64,000 nt of DNA from Anthopleura xanthogrammica (lineage: Eukaryota > Cnidaria > Anthozoa > Actiniaria > Actiniidae), in assembly GCA_964019055.1 (NCBI GenBank), contig OZ025212.1, positions 5,028,766-5,092,765 of the forward strand, written 5' to 3'. Shown here in pieces: positions 1 to 10,583 of this stretch. The notes under the pieces are model-generated. The model had not been told where the DNA came from and ran no database searches. It saw only the letters and a list, made by a program, of their open reading frames with translations. The translations under genes and the position numbers were made by a program. Every line of letters starts with the position of its first letter. Position 1 is the first letter of the stretch.

Positions 1-343
1 ACCTTATGATGGTTGCCATGGCGAACAATCTGAAAGAAACATGGCCTTCTAAACAACCTTTTCTCTCCTATCTCTATATGGCGCAGTACATGCCTTCTTT
101 TTTTATGTGGTAAGAATGTATTTTGTTAAGCGTTATAGGTTTGGGTTGAAAATAGTATTTGGGTAATTGTAGCATTGGCAATCTCGGACAATCATGTAAC
201 TGGAACAATGAAAAAAATTGGTTAAATGAAACATTGGAAAACGGGGACAATGGCATGGGCTGCGGGAACACTTGAAATCTTGAAGAATAGGAAAGTGGAA
301 ATATAGGAGTCAATAGTAACAGGGACGGCGGAAGCAACTGAAA

Positions 344-375
<32 letters not shown>

Positions 376-1227
376 GTGGGGATGGGGGCGAGGGGGCAAA
401 ATCGGCAAAATTACGCCGAAGGAAAACAAAACAAAACAAAACAAAAATACGCCAAAATCGCCGAACCAAAATAAAAAATAAAAACAAAAAATAAACCCAG
501 AAAACTAAAATCGCAGACGCAATTGGCAAATTGGGCAAGTGGAGTAGGAAGACATTCTTAGTACTTTGTTTGAGGGCATTTGGACCGTCACTGAGGAAGA
601 GGACGTTGGGATACTTGTACACGGGGACATTTTGAAACAGAAACATTGGGACACTGTTGCCAGGGGGCAGATAATTGGGCTAGTGGGGCGTTGGAACTAG
701 TCGAGGGCATTTGGATGCTTGGGGAGAGGACATTGGGAATCTTAGGCATACGAATATTGAGGGTCATGAAGGGAGGTTCTAATCCCATTTCCAACCCCAA
801 AATTTTGCAATGCTAATCATCCCAGTCCCAGTCATGCATAATCTTAGTCCGAGTTATAGAGTAAGAGTTGGAGATTTTGCAAAATCCCATTCTCAGTAAT
901 AGCTAAATCCTAGCCCCAGTGCATCAAATCCTATTTTCCCAGCCCAAAAAAGCGAAATCCAGCTCCCAAGACATAGGAAGACATAGGAAGAACAGGAAAC
1001 AAGGAATTTGGGACTCTTGAAAACTCATGGGTAATGAAAAATCATATCAGTGAGAAACTGGAAAACTGAAAGTATTTAGGATATTCAAACACCTCAACAC
1101 TGAACATGGGGACTTTAATTTTAGTTGTTATCTGTTTAATTGCCCATTTTATTTATTTATTTAGTTGTGTTTTCTGTTGTGTTTTAGGCTCCAGGAAAAC
1201 ATCGCGAGCATGCGAGGTGTGCGTTAG
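1..1227 (+). CDS. P0: 3' end of a DHRS7-like SDR gene (partial)
   Basis: This is the last part of a short-chain dehydrogenase/reductase gene that starts before the window. Exon 6 (1-109, truncated at the left edge) encodes the segment with [12 protein letters not shown] and QYMPSFFMW. It ends in phase 2 at a gtaagaatg donor. Exon 7 (1188-1227) follows a ttttag acceptor and encodes [13 protein letters not shown] then TAG. The intron between them (110-1187) is full of degenerate GGGACA/TTGGAACA-like motifs and a poly-G run. Both exons match the same exons of P1 almost base for base, so P0 is a class A copy. The cofactor and catalytic exons are outside the window, so intactness cannot be judged. 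Confidence 0.85.
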
Positions 1228-2106
1228 GATGACAACTAAAACTCACGTGCACGCAGACAGTAAATATTCTACACGAGCGCTAGCATGTCCCTAGCTATCG
1301 CATATTTGTCAAGTATTCAGATGTTCCTCCAGAGGGGCTACAAGATGATTGAGTACAAGATAACTGAGTAGGTTTTTTTCTAATATTAAAGAGTTTTGTG
1401 TGTTTTTGTGTGTGTAAATCTAGCGCTTTCGCAATGTTATAATTGTGTTTTTAATTTTCAACTCATATCAATTAAAACTCAATAAAATCCAACACACACG
1501 AGGCCGAGGCTGTCCAAGATGGCTGCCCTCTCTTATAGGGGTGTCCCCACATGTCTGCCAGGGGCCACAGGAAACCCATCAGCCTAAAAGCAACTATTAC
1601 AACAAGCACTAATTGAGGACACTTTTCACTCACACGCACTACCACTACATAAACATGATTTTTAAGGAGGGAGCTCGAGGAAAGCGGAGTACCCGGAGAA
1701 AACCCGCGTAGCAAAGGAGAGAGAAAAATACATCAAACAAACCCAATTCATATATGGTGTCCGAAAGGGCTCGAACCTGTGACCACCACAGTGGTGAAAG
1801 ACGACGCATTGGCAGCGTACGCCACCCATGCTACCCTTGTGTATGTGGTTTATGGTCGCTCTAACCAGATGAGAGGAAAAGCATAGCTCTCCATAAAATC
1901 CTTCTTAGAATCTCTATAAAAGAGTTTGGGCTGCCTGGGGTTTAAGAGGAGGTGCATTGCGTGACTTTTGGCATGACTGGAAACTAGCCAAGACACATGC
2001 AGACCTACATGTATGCTAAGTAGTACAACCAAGAGAGACGCTATTTTATCTTCAAAACCAACTCTATAACACATAAGTACAAGTATATAGTGTCATTCCA
2101 GCAAGC
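1228..2106. other. Intergenic spacer P0-P1
   Basis: No gene is seen here. The spacer holds the 3' flank of P0 (an AGTAAA-like signal near 1257), the minus-strand SINE, and the 5' flank of P1. A GTATATAG motif lies at 2083-2090, 24 bases before the P1 start codon. A similar TTATATAG stands 23 bases before the ATG of P2, P3 and P4. Confidence 0.6.
1570..1845 (-). repeat. tRNA-derived SINE, minus strand
   Basis: Read on the minus strand, the element starts near 1843 with GCATGGGTGGCGTACGCTG (A-box-like). About 50 bases on it has GGTTCGAGCCC, a good RNA polymerase III B box. It continues with GGACACCATA and GGGTTTTCTCCGGGT. The same order of blocks occurs at 35580 and 41392 on the plus strand, so this is a dispersed SINE family and not a functional tRNA. 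The 3' boundary is approximate. Confidence 0.7.
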
Positions 2107-5100
2107 ATGATATATATTGTAGCAGTGCTAGTGGTCTTTGTCTCGTTATTTGGCTATTACTTCTGGTATCATCAAGATACAGATTTGACTCTTCTCTTTT
2201 ACTCGAAGTTCGGTCGTGAACCATGTTCTGTTCTTGGTGGTAAAGTAGTGTGGATTACAGGAGCTTCTAGTGGGATTGGTGAACACTTAGCTTATGAATT
2301 AGCCCAATGTGGATGTAAACTGGTTCTTTCTGCACGAAGGAAACACGAGCTGGAGAGAGTCAGAGATAAGTGTGCAGGTAAGACTCAAATAATTTGAGTG
2401 AGGTGCGATATTGTGTCTATTTTCGTCTACCTAACACAATAGACGTCTAATAGATATCTAGTGTCCACTCTGTCTATTCTGTCAATTTTCTAAAAACGAA
2501 GGTACACAGAGTATCTATTCTGTATATTTGTCTATTTTTGTCTAATTATACACAATAGACACAGAATAGACACTAGACATCTATTGGACGTCTTTTGTGT
2601 ATTTTTATATCAACTAGACGCTCTTGGAGCGTTCACTGGGTTGCCTGTGCGAGAGCTCGCCCACTCTCCAATCCTATATACTCTATTATTTCTTACCAAA
2701 GTGTTCCTTTTGGGTTCAAAGTCCCCTTTTATTAAAAAAACATTTTAAATTCTAGTAAGACATTAGTGTTGCGTTACTGACTCGTCAACGCATATTATAT
2801 TTCTACTTGACCTACTAGAGTACCTTTCAAGACTAGCTGATGAAATAAACATATCTATTTCAGTATCGAAACTGTTCGCTGCAAAACAAACGTTTTATCA
2901 ACGTAAATACTCTTAGCCAAAATGTGTTTAACTGGTCATTTGTTTTTCCCTCAGTTTTTGTTTTCTGTATTTTCATAAATGGAAATATTCAACAAGGAGT
3001 CTTGGCAGTTCGCTTTCTTGTAGATCACTATCAGCTCGTCTGACTTCTACAAGTTATTGGAGTCAGCTTTCATCAAAGCTTTGTTTGTCACTCGTTTTGT
3101 AGTTTGTCTCTCGTTCTGTAGTTTGTCTCAGTATATTTTTTTGTATATCTGAGATCTGGTAAGATCTAGTTTGATCATAGCTAGGTAGTTTATAGATTCT
3201 CTTAGTCTATTTTGACTAGTTTGTCTAGTTCTACGATTCTCATACCGTAGTTTGCTCATAGATTCTCAGAGATAGCTCACAGATTCTCAGACTTCTCTCT
3301 TTGAGTATGTGGACCAACCCGTTCCAAAATCGCTCATTAACATCTTTTAGTGTGTGTCTACCACGTACGGCGTGTGTGTTTGTAAGAAGTTTAAGCGTAG
3401 CGTTAAAAAACCTAAAGACAATAGTACGCAACATGCCTACAGACAAAATAGTACTTCACGAACCCTGAACGAATGAATTAATGGTGACACAACACTAAAA
3501 ACTATAAATACATCGATGTCCTGTGGCACTACTTCATTGGACATTGTTTACAAGCCTCAACCAATCATGACGTGTGAAATTATGGTCTACCTGACGCCCG
3601 AAAAACGGATCTCATTTTAAGACTGGTTTGCTACCATAGCAACCCAGTAATTACTTTGATATTTAGTAAATAGACAGAATGGACATAATAGACAATAGAC
3701 TGTTTACTAGACGTCTATTCTGTAATACGTTCCAAACTAAAATGGGTTTTTCCAAAGTAGAGAAATCCGCTCCAAATCAAATAAGCACTCGGAAAAACGT
3801 GTATTTTTCGAGCAAAATCGATGCACTACAACACAAGGCCTTTTTATTTGTAAGGCACCCTGTAAATTCAACGAATTTATTTTTAAAATGCAAACGAGCA
3901 AAAAAGCAAAACTATGCTGAATGGAATTTTTCATGAAATTTGTAGTTGCGATGTAAGCAGTCTGTGAGGAAGGGGTTCAAATCACTGCCAAAAAATCATT
4001 GTACTCAACGATAACCAAAAATTCGTCCAAGGTAAACTCTGGTTTATTACGGAACATGTTTTCTTTCCCTACATAATGGTAGCATTCAACGACTTTAAAA
4101 GCAAGGAGGTCCGAATTTCGGAACCCCTAAAAGTTCCTTAGAGATCGACTATTCACTGAGCCATCAGAAAAGGGTTCCAAATTTCGGAACCCCAAACAAC
4201 TTCTTTGGAGATTGATTGTTCTCACTGAGCCATCAGGGAAGGGTTCCGAATTTCGGAACCCCTAGCATTTTCATAAGAGATCGGGTATTCTCTGAGACAT
4301 CGATCAGGAAAGCCGGTTCGATCAGGAAAGCTCATATTTCCTTGGATCAGTCAACAAAATTATCCTATTTAATCTTGGCTGAACAATATAACGATAATGC
4401 GTCTGTTTGTAGTTGCGGTTACACTGAGCCGTTTGACTTTAATTACCACGGTAAATTTGCCTAGTTCGATTTGCTGTAGAGTACTAAATTACCTCGGTGA
4501 AATCGGTAACACACAGAAAAATTTACCGCGGTAAACTGTTTATCTGACGTTACATCTTTAGCTCAACTCAGCACTCACAGCATGCAGTTTCCGGGATTAT
4601 CCTGACAAAGCAATCTCATTGGTCGCTTTACTTTAAACCTTGCTCTTTTAAAGTTAGGTAAATGTCTCGGGCGGTTTTTTAAATTCTTTTTTTAGTCCTA
4701 TGGTGATTCACCACGGTAAGTTTATCTTGGGAAATGCCGGTTACACTACGAAGTTAGTGCACCCACGTGGGTTTTAACTAAAGAGCTAGGTTTTTCTGTG
4801 TCCCAAGGTAAAGCTGTCAATGAGATTCCTTTGTCACGATAATCCCTAACCTGAGTATCAGGCTCTCCTGATACTCAGGTTATCGTTACTTGCACTTAGA
4901 GACTCTTAAGGGTTCCGAAATTTGACCTTTTCTGATGTCTCTGGGAATAGTCGATCTCTTGAGAAGTTGCTAGGGGTTCCGAAATTCGGAACCTTTTCTG
5001 ATGTCTCTGGAAATAGTCGATTGTGAAGTTGTGTGGGGTTTCGAAATTCGGAATCCTTTTCTGTTGTCTCTGGGAATAGTCGATTATGAAGTTGTGTGGG

Positions 5101-7357
5101 GTTCCGAAATTCGGAATCCTTTTCTGATGTCTCTGGGAATAGTCGATTATGAAGTTGTGTGGGGTTCCGAAATTCGGAATCCTTTTCTGTTGTCTCTGGG
5201 AATAGTCGATTATGAAGTTGTGTGGGGTTCCGAAATTCGGAATCCTTTTCTGTTGTCTCTGGGAATAGTCGATTATGAAGTTGTGTGGGGTTCCGAAATT
5301 CGGAATCCTTTTCTGATGTCTCTGGGAATAGTCGATTATGAAGTTGTGTGGGGTTCCGAAATTCGGAATCCTTTTCTGATGTCTCTGGGAATAGTCGATT
5401 ATGAAGTTGTGTGGGGTTCCGAAATTCGGAATCCTTTTCTGATGTCTCTGGGAATAGTCGATTATGAAGTTGTGTGGGGTTCCGAAATTCGGAATCCTTT
5501 TCTGATGTCTCTGGGAATAGTCGATTATGAAGTTGTGTGGGGTTCCGAAATTCGGAATCCTTTTCTGATGTCTCTGGAAATAGTCGATTGTGAAGTTGTG
5601 TGGGGTTCCGAAATTCGGAATCCTTTTCTGTTGTCTCTGGGAATAGTCGATTATGAAGTTGTGTGGGGTTCGGAATCCTTTTCTATATGCGGCAGAGAAT
5701 AGTCGATAGCCTCGGAATCCTTTTACATTGAACTGTGTTTTCTTGGTTTCCCAACAACCGCCAAAAACGTACCTCTGAATTCTGTCAAATAACGCGAAGC
5801 TGCAAAAAAGCATGTTGTATTTTTGGTAGTCTCCTCGGAAAAACATTTTCCTACGTGATGTTTGCAGATGCTCACCGGAATTTTCCTAGTTTGGAAAAAC
5901 CTATTTGCCGAAATTGTCTATTTATACAGAATACAACTATTTCAAAAAACGTTGAGTACTGAATGCTGCATACTGAATAGTGCATTCCAAGACCGAAATG
6001 CATTTTCGGTAAGCTTGGTAAGCAACATACAACGTGCAGCATGCAACAAGAAACAAGCAACTGAAGCAACAAGCAACAAGCAACAAGCAACAAACAACAA
6101 GCAACAAGCAACAAGCAACAAGCAACAAGCAACAAGCAACAAGCAACAAGCAACAAGCAACAAGCAACAAGCAACAAGCAACAAGCAACAAGCAACAAGC
6201 AACAAGCAACAAGCAACAAGCAACAAGCAACAAGCAACAAGCAGCAAGCAACAAGCAACAAGCAACAAGCAACAAGCAACAAGCAACATGCAACATGCAA
6301 CAAGCAACGAGCAACGAGCAACGAGCAACATGCAACGAGCAACGAGCAACGAGCAACGAGCAACGAGCAACGAGCAACGAGCAACAAGCAACGAGCAACA
6401 AGCAACAAGCAACAAGCAACAAGCAACGAGCAACATGCAACAAAACCTTCACCAACCATTTTGAATTATAACTGTATACATCCATCCATACGCTTGGACT
6501 CCAATCTCCTCGGCCGGGCAATAACCTGCGTGGGCAATAACCGTACTGCGCATATAGTCGTGATACACTAGCGCACTCTATCCATAAAATGGCTTTCCTA
6601 TTTGAATCTCAAAAGCTCGCGATTGTTTTCGTTTCCAGTGGCCTCATACGTAAGTCTCAATATTTCAAGGGTTGGGGAATCGCTTGGTAACCAAATAATA
6701 ACAAAAATAAATCATAACTCATTGGATTTTATACAATTTATAAATTTATATTAATATTTTGATTAAGAATTACTGAACTAAAAAATAAGTTATTTACAGA
6801 AAAGCACCCGTCATTTGATAAGGAGAAAGATGCCATGGTTCTACCGCTGGATTTGGCCAAATTCTCGACTCACACAGAACTGACAAGCCAGGTGGTAGAG
6901 CGTTTTGGAAAGGTAAGGATATTTCAAAACTTGCTACATGCGTTTTTGAGTGGAGAAGAGCAGACTTTGAAAAGTTGAATTGTTTACATTTTATAATCTC
7001 GTGGTATCATCATTGCATGGTTCAACGGATGTCTTCTGCAATTCCACACAGTGACTAGATTTCTTGACTTTATTTATGAATTAAAGTTTTCTCAAAAAAA
7101 CCTTGGGTATATATCACCATCAGTGTTAAGTTCATACTTCATCTATTTACTTGAATGGTCTACGAGTCAATAGCCTATGACGCCGAAGCCCTAAAGGGCT
7201 ACTGATTCGTAAGGCTGGTTCACACTTGTTATAAGCATAAGCATAAGAAAATGAAAACTTTTCCATTTTCTTATTCTTCTGCTTCTGCTTCTGTCTATGC
7301 TTCTGCTTCTGCTTCTGCTTCTGCTTCTGCTTCTGCTTCTGCTTCTGCTTCTGCTCA

Positions 7358-7420
<63 letters not shown>

Positions 7421-7421
7421 C

Positions 7422-7464
<43 letters not shown>

Positions 7465-10146
7465 ATGCTCATGCTCATGCTCATGCATATGCTTATGCTT
7501 ATGCTTATGCTTATGTCTATGCTTATGCTTATGCTTATGCTTATGCTTATGCTTGTGCTTGTGCTTATGCTTATGCTTATGCTTATGCTTATGCTTATGC
7601 TTATGCTTATGCTTATGCTTATGCTTATGCTTATGCTTATGCTTATGTCTATGCTTATGCTTATGCTTATGCTTATGCTTATGCTTATGTCTATGCTTAT
7701 GTTTATGCTTATGCTTATGCTTATGCTTATGCTTATGTCTATGCTTATGCTTATGCTTATGCTTATGCATATGCTTATGCTTATGCTTATGCTTATGTCT
7801 ATGCTTATGTCTATGCTTATGCTTATGCTTATGTCTATGCTTATGCTTATGTCTATGATTATACTTATGCTTATGCCTATGCTTATGCTTATGCTCATGC
7901 TTATGCTTATGTCTATGCTTCTGCTTCTGCTTCTGCTTCTGCTTCTGCTTCTGCTTCTGCTTCTGCTTCTGCTTCTGCTTCTGCTTCTGCTTCTGCTTCT
8001 GCTTCTGCTTCTGCCTTTGCTTCTGCTTCTGCTTCTGCTTCTGCTTCTGCTTCTGCTTCTGCTTCTGCTTCTGCTTATGTCAAGTGTGAACCAGCCTGTA
8101 GGCTATCATATATGTAGGACGAGATGTTTAATTGTTTGGATACAAACTATTTTGAAATTAGGTTGAAAACGCGAGTTAGTCGTCATCGTATTGGTTTTCA
8201 AAGCCAGCACCTTTCGCTACTAGTCTATCACTAATAGACCATTGTGATTCGTGATAGATCATTTATAGGTTCAGACTAAAACTAGTCATCTCGGGACATC
8301 AATCATTCTGCAATCCTCTTAGTTTTACTGATTGATGATTGTGGGAATTGCATTGATTTGTCACAGATTGATGTCCTGGTGAACAACGCTGGAGTTACTC
8401 ATAGATTTTTAGTAGAAGAAGGTCCACTTGAAGTCGAGAAAAGCATACTGGACATCAATCTGCTTGGACAAATGTCATTGACCAAAGCTGTTCTTCCTCA
8501 CATGCTGAAGAGACAAGAAGGACAGATCGTCGCTGTTAGCAGCATGTTTGGAAAATTCGGTAAGGACAGCATCCAAAAAAAAAAACTCTTTGACACAACT
8601 GCTCATTCTAGTGCTCGATTCTCCAGCCATGAGCCTTGTCTGATATAGCGAACATGCTGCAACGTGTTCTAGCTTTGACCTTTGTTTATCATGCCTTATA
8701 TGATTTTGTCTGTACCAATTATATTGATTTTAATTGTTTCCCTTTTTTTTTCCTTCGGTTTTAGCATTTGTTCCATTCGCTGCGTATTGTGCCAGCAAAT
8801 TTGCCCTACAGGTCAGTACATCGCGGGTACTGTGCTTGATCTACCGAGCAAACTATACTAGCCATTACCTAACACTCCATCTTTGTTTCTTTACAGGGAT
8901 ATTTTGGCACTCTTCGTCTTGAGACTTCAAGTCGCAATATTAAAGTGGTGATAATTGAAGCTGGCCCTGTTTTGACTAACATACGTGATAATTCCTTCAC
9001 CAAGAAGCCCAATGTTGTAAGCGGTTTGTTCTTTTAGATCAAATAGACCCCTTGCAGCACGTCGGAAACCAGCTCAATTTTGAGGGCAAAACAAAAGAAT
9101 TTTAATCTCCTGAGAATTGGAACCTATTGTTTTGCCCTCCGAATTGAGCTGCATTGGGCTACAGCCCCCAGCCCCCCCCCCCCCGGCTCCGCGGTGCCTG
9201 ATAAGTCCATCTTTGAATTACAAAACATGTTAAGTAATTCTGTTTTATTTCCTCTGACCCTACATAGACCTTCAAGGAAACGCCTGGCTATACCTTAGGA
9301 GAAAAGACCTATACATCTGGTTATATGAGCCCAAGCCGTTTTGGGTACCTTATGATGGTTGCCATGGCGAACAATCTGAAAGAAACATGGCCTTCTAAAC
9401 AACCTTATCTCTCCTATCTCTATGTGGCGCAGTACATGCCTTCTTTTTTTATGTGGTAAGAATGAATAGTTTTTTTAAGCGTTATAGGTTTGGGTGGAAA
9501 ATAGTAATTGTAGCATTGGCAATCTCGGACAATCATGCAACTGGAACAATGAAAAAAATTGGTTAAATGAAACATTGGAAAACGGGGGCAATGGGTAGCG
9601 GGAACCCTTGAAATCTTGAAGAATGGGAAAGTGGAAATATAGGGGTCAATAGTAACAGGGACGGCGGAAGGAACTGAAAAGTGTGTGTGGGGGGGGGGGG
9701 GGGGGGCGAAATAGGCAAAATTACGCCGAAGGAAAACAAAACAAAACAAAACAAAAATACGCCAAAATCGCTGAACCGAAATAAAGAGAGTTAGAGATTT
9801 TGCAAAATCCTAATCCCAGTAATGGCTAAATCCCAGTTCCAGTGCATGAAATCCCATTTTCTCAGCCCCAAAAATCGAAATCCAGCTCGCTCCCAAGACA
9901 TAGGAACAACAGGAAACAAGGAATTTGGGACTCTTGAAAACTCATGGGCGATGGAAAATCATATCAGTGAGAAACTGGAATACTGAAAGTATTTGGGATA
10001 TTCAAATACCTCAGCACTGAACATGGGGACTTTGATTTTAGTTGTTATCTGTTTAATTGCCCATTTTATTTATTTATCTATAGTCGTGTTTTCTGTTGTG
10101 TTTTAGGCTCCAGGAAAATATCGCGAGCATGCGAGGTGTGCGTTAG
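2107..10146 (+). CDS. P1: DHRS7-like short-chain dehydrogenase/reductase, class A
   Basis: Predicted membrane-anchored NAD(P)(H)-dependent oxidoreductase of the classical SDR family, closest in layout to DHRS7; the substrate is unknown. Exons: 2107-2377, 6800-6912, 8367-8559, 8765-8811, 8897-9016, 9268-9455, 10107-10146. They total 972 nt and give a 323-aa frame. Visible features are an N-terminal hydrophobic anchor (about residues 4-20), cofactor motif TGASSGIG at 51-58, LPLDL after exon 2, NNAG at the start of exon 3, VSS at its end, and YCASK in exon 4. AATAAA lies at 10171-10176. Oddities: the exon 2 acceptor is shifted, removing four residues relative to P2-P4 but keeping frame. Introns 1 and 2 carry about 2 kb of simple repeats. 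The exon boundaries are hand-called. Confidence 0.88.
2432..2612. repeat. Palindromic MITE-like element in P1 intron 1
   Basis: The arms near 2432-2490 (AATAGACGTCTAATAGATAT) and 2545-2612 (reading back as the imperfect complement) form a long imperfect hairpin rich in TCTATT motifs. Related TAGACGTCTATTCTG sequence recurs at 3660-3725. No coding capacity is seen. Confidence 0.55.
4104..4315. repeat. Degenerate inverted copies of the 63-bp minisatellite
   Basis: Three diverged blocks contain GGGTTCCGAATTTCGGAACC followed by AGATCGAC and GAGCCATCAG. They are the reverse complement of the unit tandemly repeated at 4906-5720. The two blocks therefore form a large imperfect foldback around 4320-4900. 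A perfect hairpin built on CCTGAGTATCAGG (4847-4882) lies inside that interval. Confidence 0.65.
4906..5720. repeat. 63-bp minisatellite array (about 12 units)
   Basis: The unit carries TTCCGAAATTCGGAATCC, then TTTCTGATGTCTCTGGGAAT, then AGTCGATTATGAAGTTGTGT. It repeats with a 63-base period and few changes, alternating GATGTC and GTTGTC variants. Because 63 is a multiple of three and the unit has no stop in some frames, long open frames appear on both strands (4896-5846 minus, 5001-5702 plus). They lie wholly inside intron 1 of P1 and are not treated as genes. Confidence 0.85.
5934..6474. mobile_element. TA-flanked MITE with an internal GCAACAA heptamer expansion
   Basis: The left end CAACTATTTCAAAAAACGTT and right end CCAACCATTTTGAATTATAA are imperfect inverted repeats, each bordered by TA. 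A compact relative at 53193-53443 has the same ends and the same inner words, GCTTGGTA, GCAACAAGCAACAAAACC and TTCACCAACC. Between the ends here, about 400 bp (6045-6445) is a GCAACAA/GCAACGA/GCAACAT tandem array. A 7-bp period reads open in several frames, which explains the repetitive open frames here. Confidence 0.7.
7212..8097. mobile_element. Inverted-repeat-flanked hexanucleotide satellite in P1 intron 2
   Basis: A perfect 17-bp inverted repeat, AGGCTGGTTCACACTTG at 7212-7228 and its complement at 8081-8097, encloses the array. The array is a block-structured hexamer: GCTTCT (about 7270-7350), GCTCCT (about 7355-7460), GCTTAT with scattered GTCTAT (about 7490-7915), then GCTTCT again (about 7917-8070). 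The long open frames of Ala-Tyr, Leu-Met or His-Lys repeats on both strands are by-products of the period of six. Confidence 0.75.
9044..9160. repeat. Palindromic MITE (TTGCAGCACGTC family), copy 1
   Basis: It starts TAGACCCCTTGCAGCAC and has two arms, CAGCTCAATTTTGAGGGCAA and its complement, around a central AATCTCCTGAGAATT. Related copies lie at 30892-31053, 36966-37048, 51253-51358 and 62811-62925. This copy sits in intron 5 of P1. Confidence 0.65.
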
Positions 10147-10583
10147 GATGACAACTAAACTCACGCAGACAATAAATATTCAACGCTAGCATGTCCCTTT
10201 ATCTCATATTTTTTATTCAGATGTTGATCTCCAGAGGGGTTACAAGATGATTGAGTAGAAGATAATTGTACTATTTAGTATAACGAATGTTTCACGGATA
10301 TACTTTTTGCACTCTATAATGAAGCCATGAACGACTAAATTAAAACTTTGGGTGAATAAATTCTTCTTATTTGTTTAAATTCTCTCAACTGTGTCCCACC
10401 CTTCCCTCCCTCACTCAGAAGAGGCATCATTGCGTGACTGGAGACATGGTAAGATGCATGCAAACCCCTCAGTCTAGGGGTAAAGATATGCAGATTCGGA
10501 AGCTAAAATATAACTGAGCTCAGGCTTAATTTGCAACCAACCATCAAACCTGAATACAAGTTATATAGCGTCCTTGTAGCATC
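10147..10583. other. Intergenic spacer P1-P2
   Basis: The spacer contains the P1 polyadenylation signal AATAAA at 10171-10176 and no open frame of note. TTATATAG at 10561-10568 is followed by TCCTTGTAGCATC and the P2 ATG. The same block with identical spacing precedes P3 and P4. Confidence 0.55.

Noticed and set aside
1758..1845. Functional tRNA gene on the minus strand
   Set aside because: A and B boxes are present, but the cloverleaf stems do not close and the sequence continues into a SINE body shared with 35580 and 41392.
4906..5720. CRISPR array
   Set aside because: Regular repeats, but the units are contiguous without unique spacers, there are no cas genes, and the context is eukaryotic introns.
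4896..5846. 316-codon repeat protein on the minus strand and a 233-codon one on the plus strand
   Set aside because: They come from the 63-bp minisatellite, open on both strands because the period is a multiple of three. Located in P1 intron 1.
5862..6521. Gln-Ala-Thr-Ser-Asn-Lys repeat frames resembling low-complexity proteins
   Set aside because: Read-through of the GCAACAA heptamer array in both strands, within a MITE.
7147..8166. His-Lys, Ala-Tyr, Leu-Met and Cys-Leu repeat proteins in several frames
   Set aside because: Artefacts of the hexamer array in P1 intron 2. Every frame is open at once, which real genes do not show.
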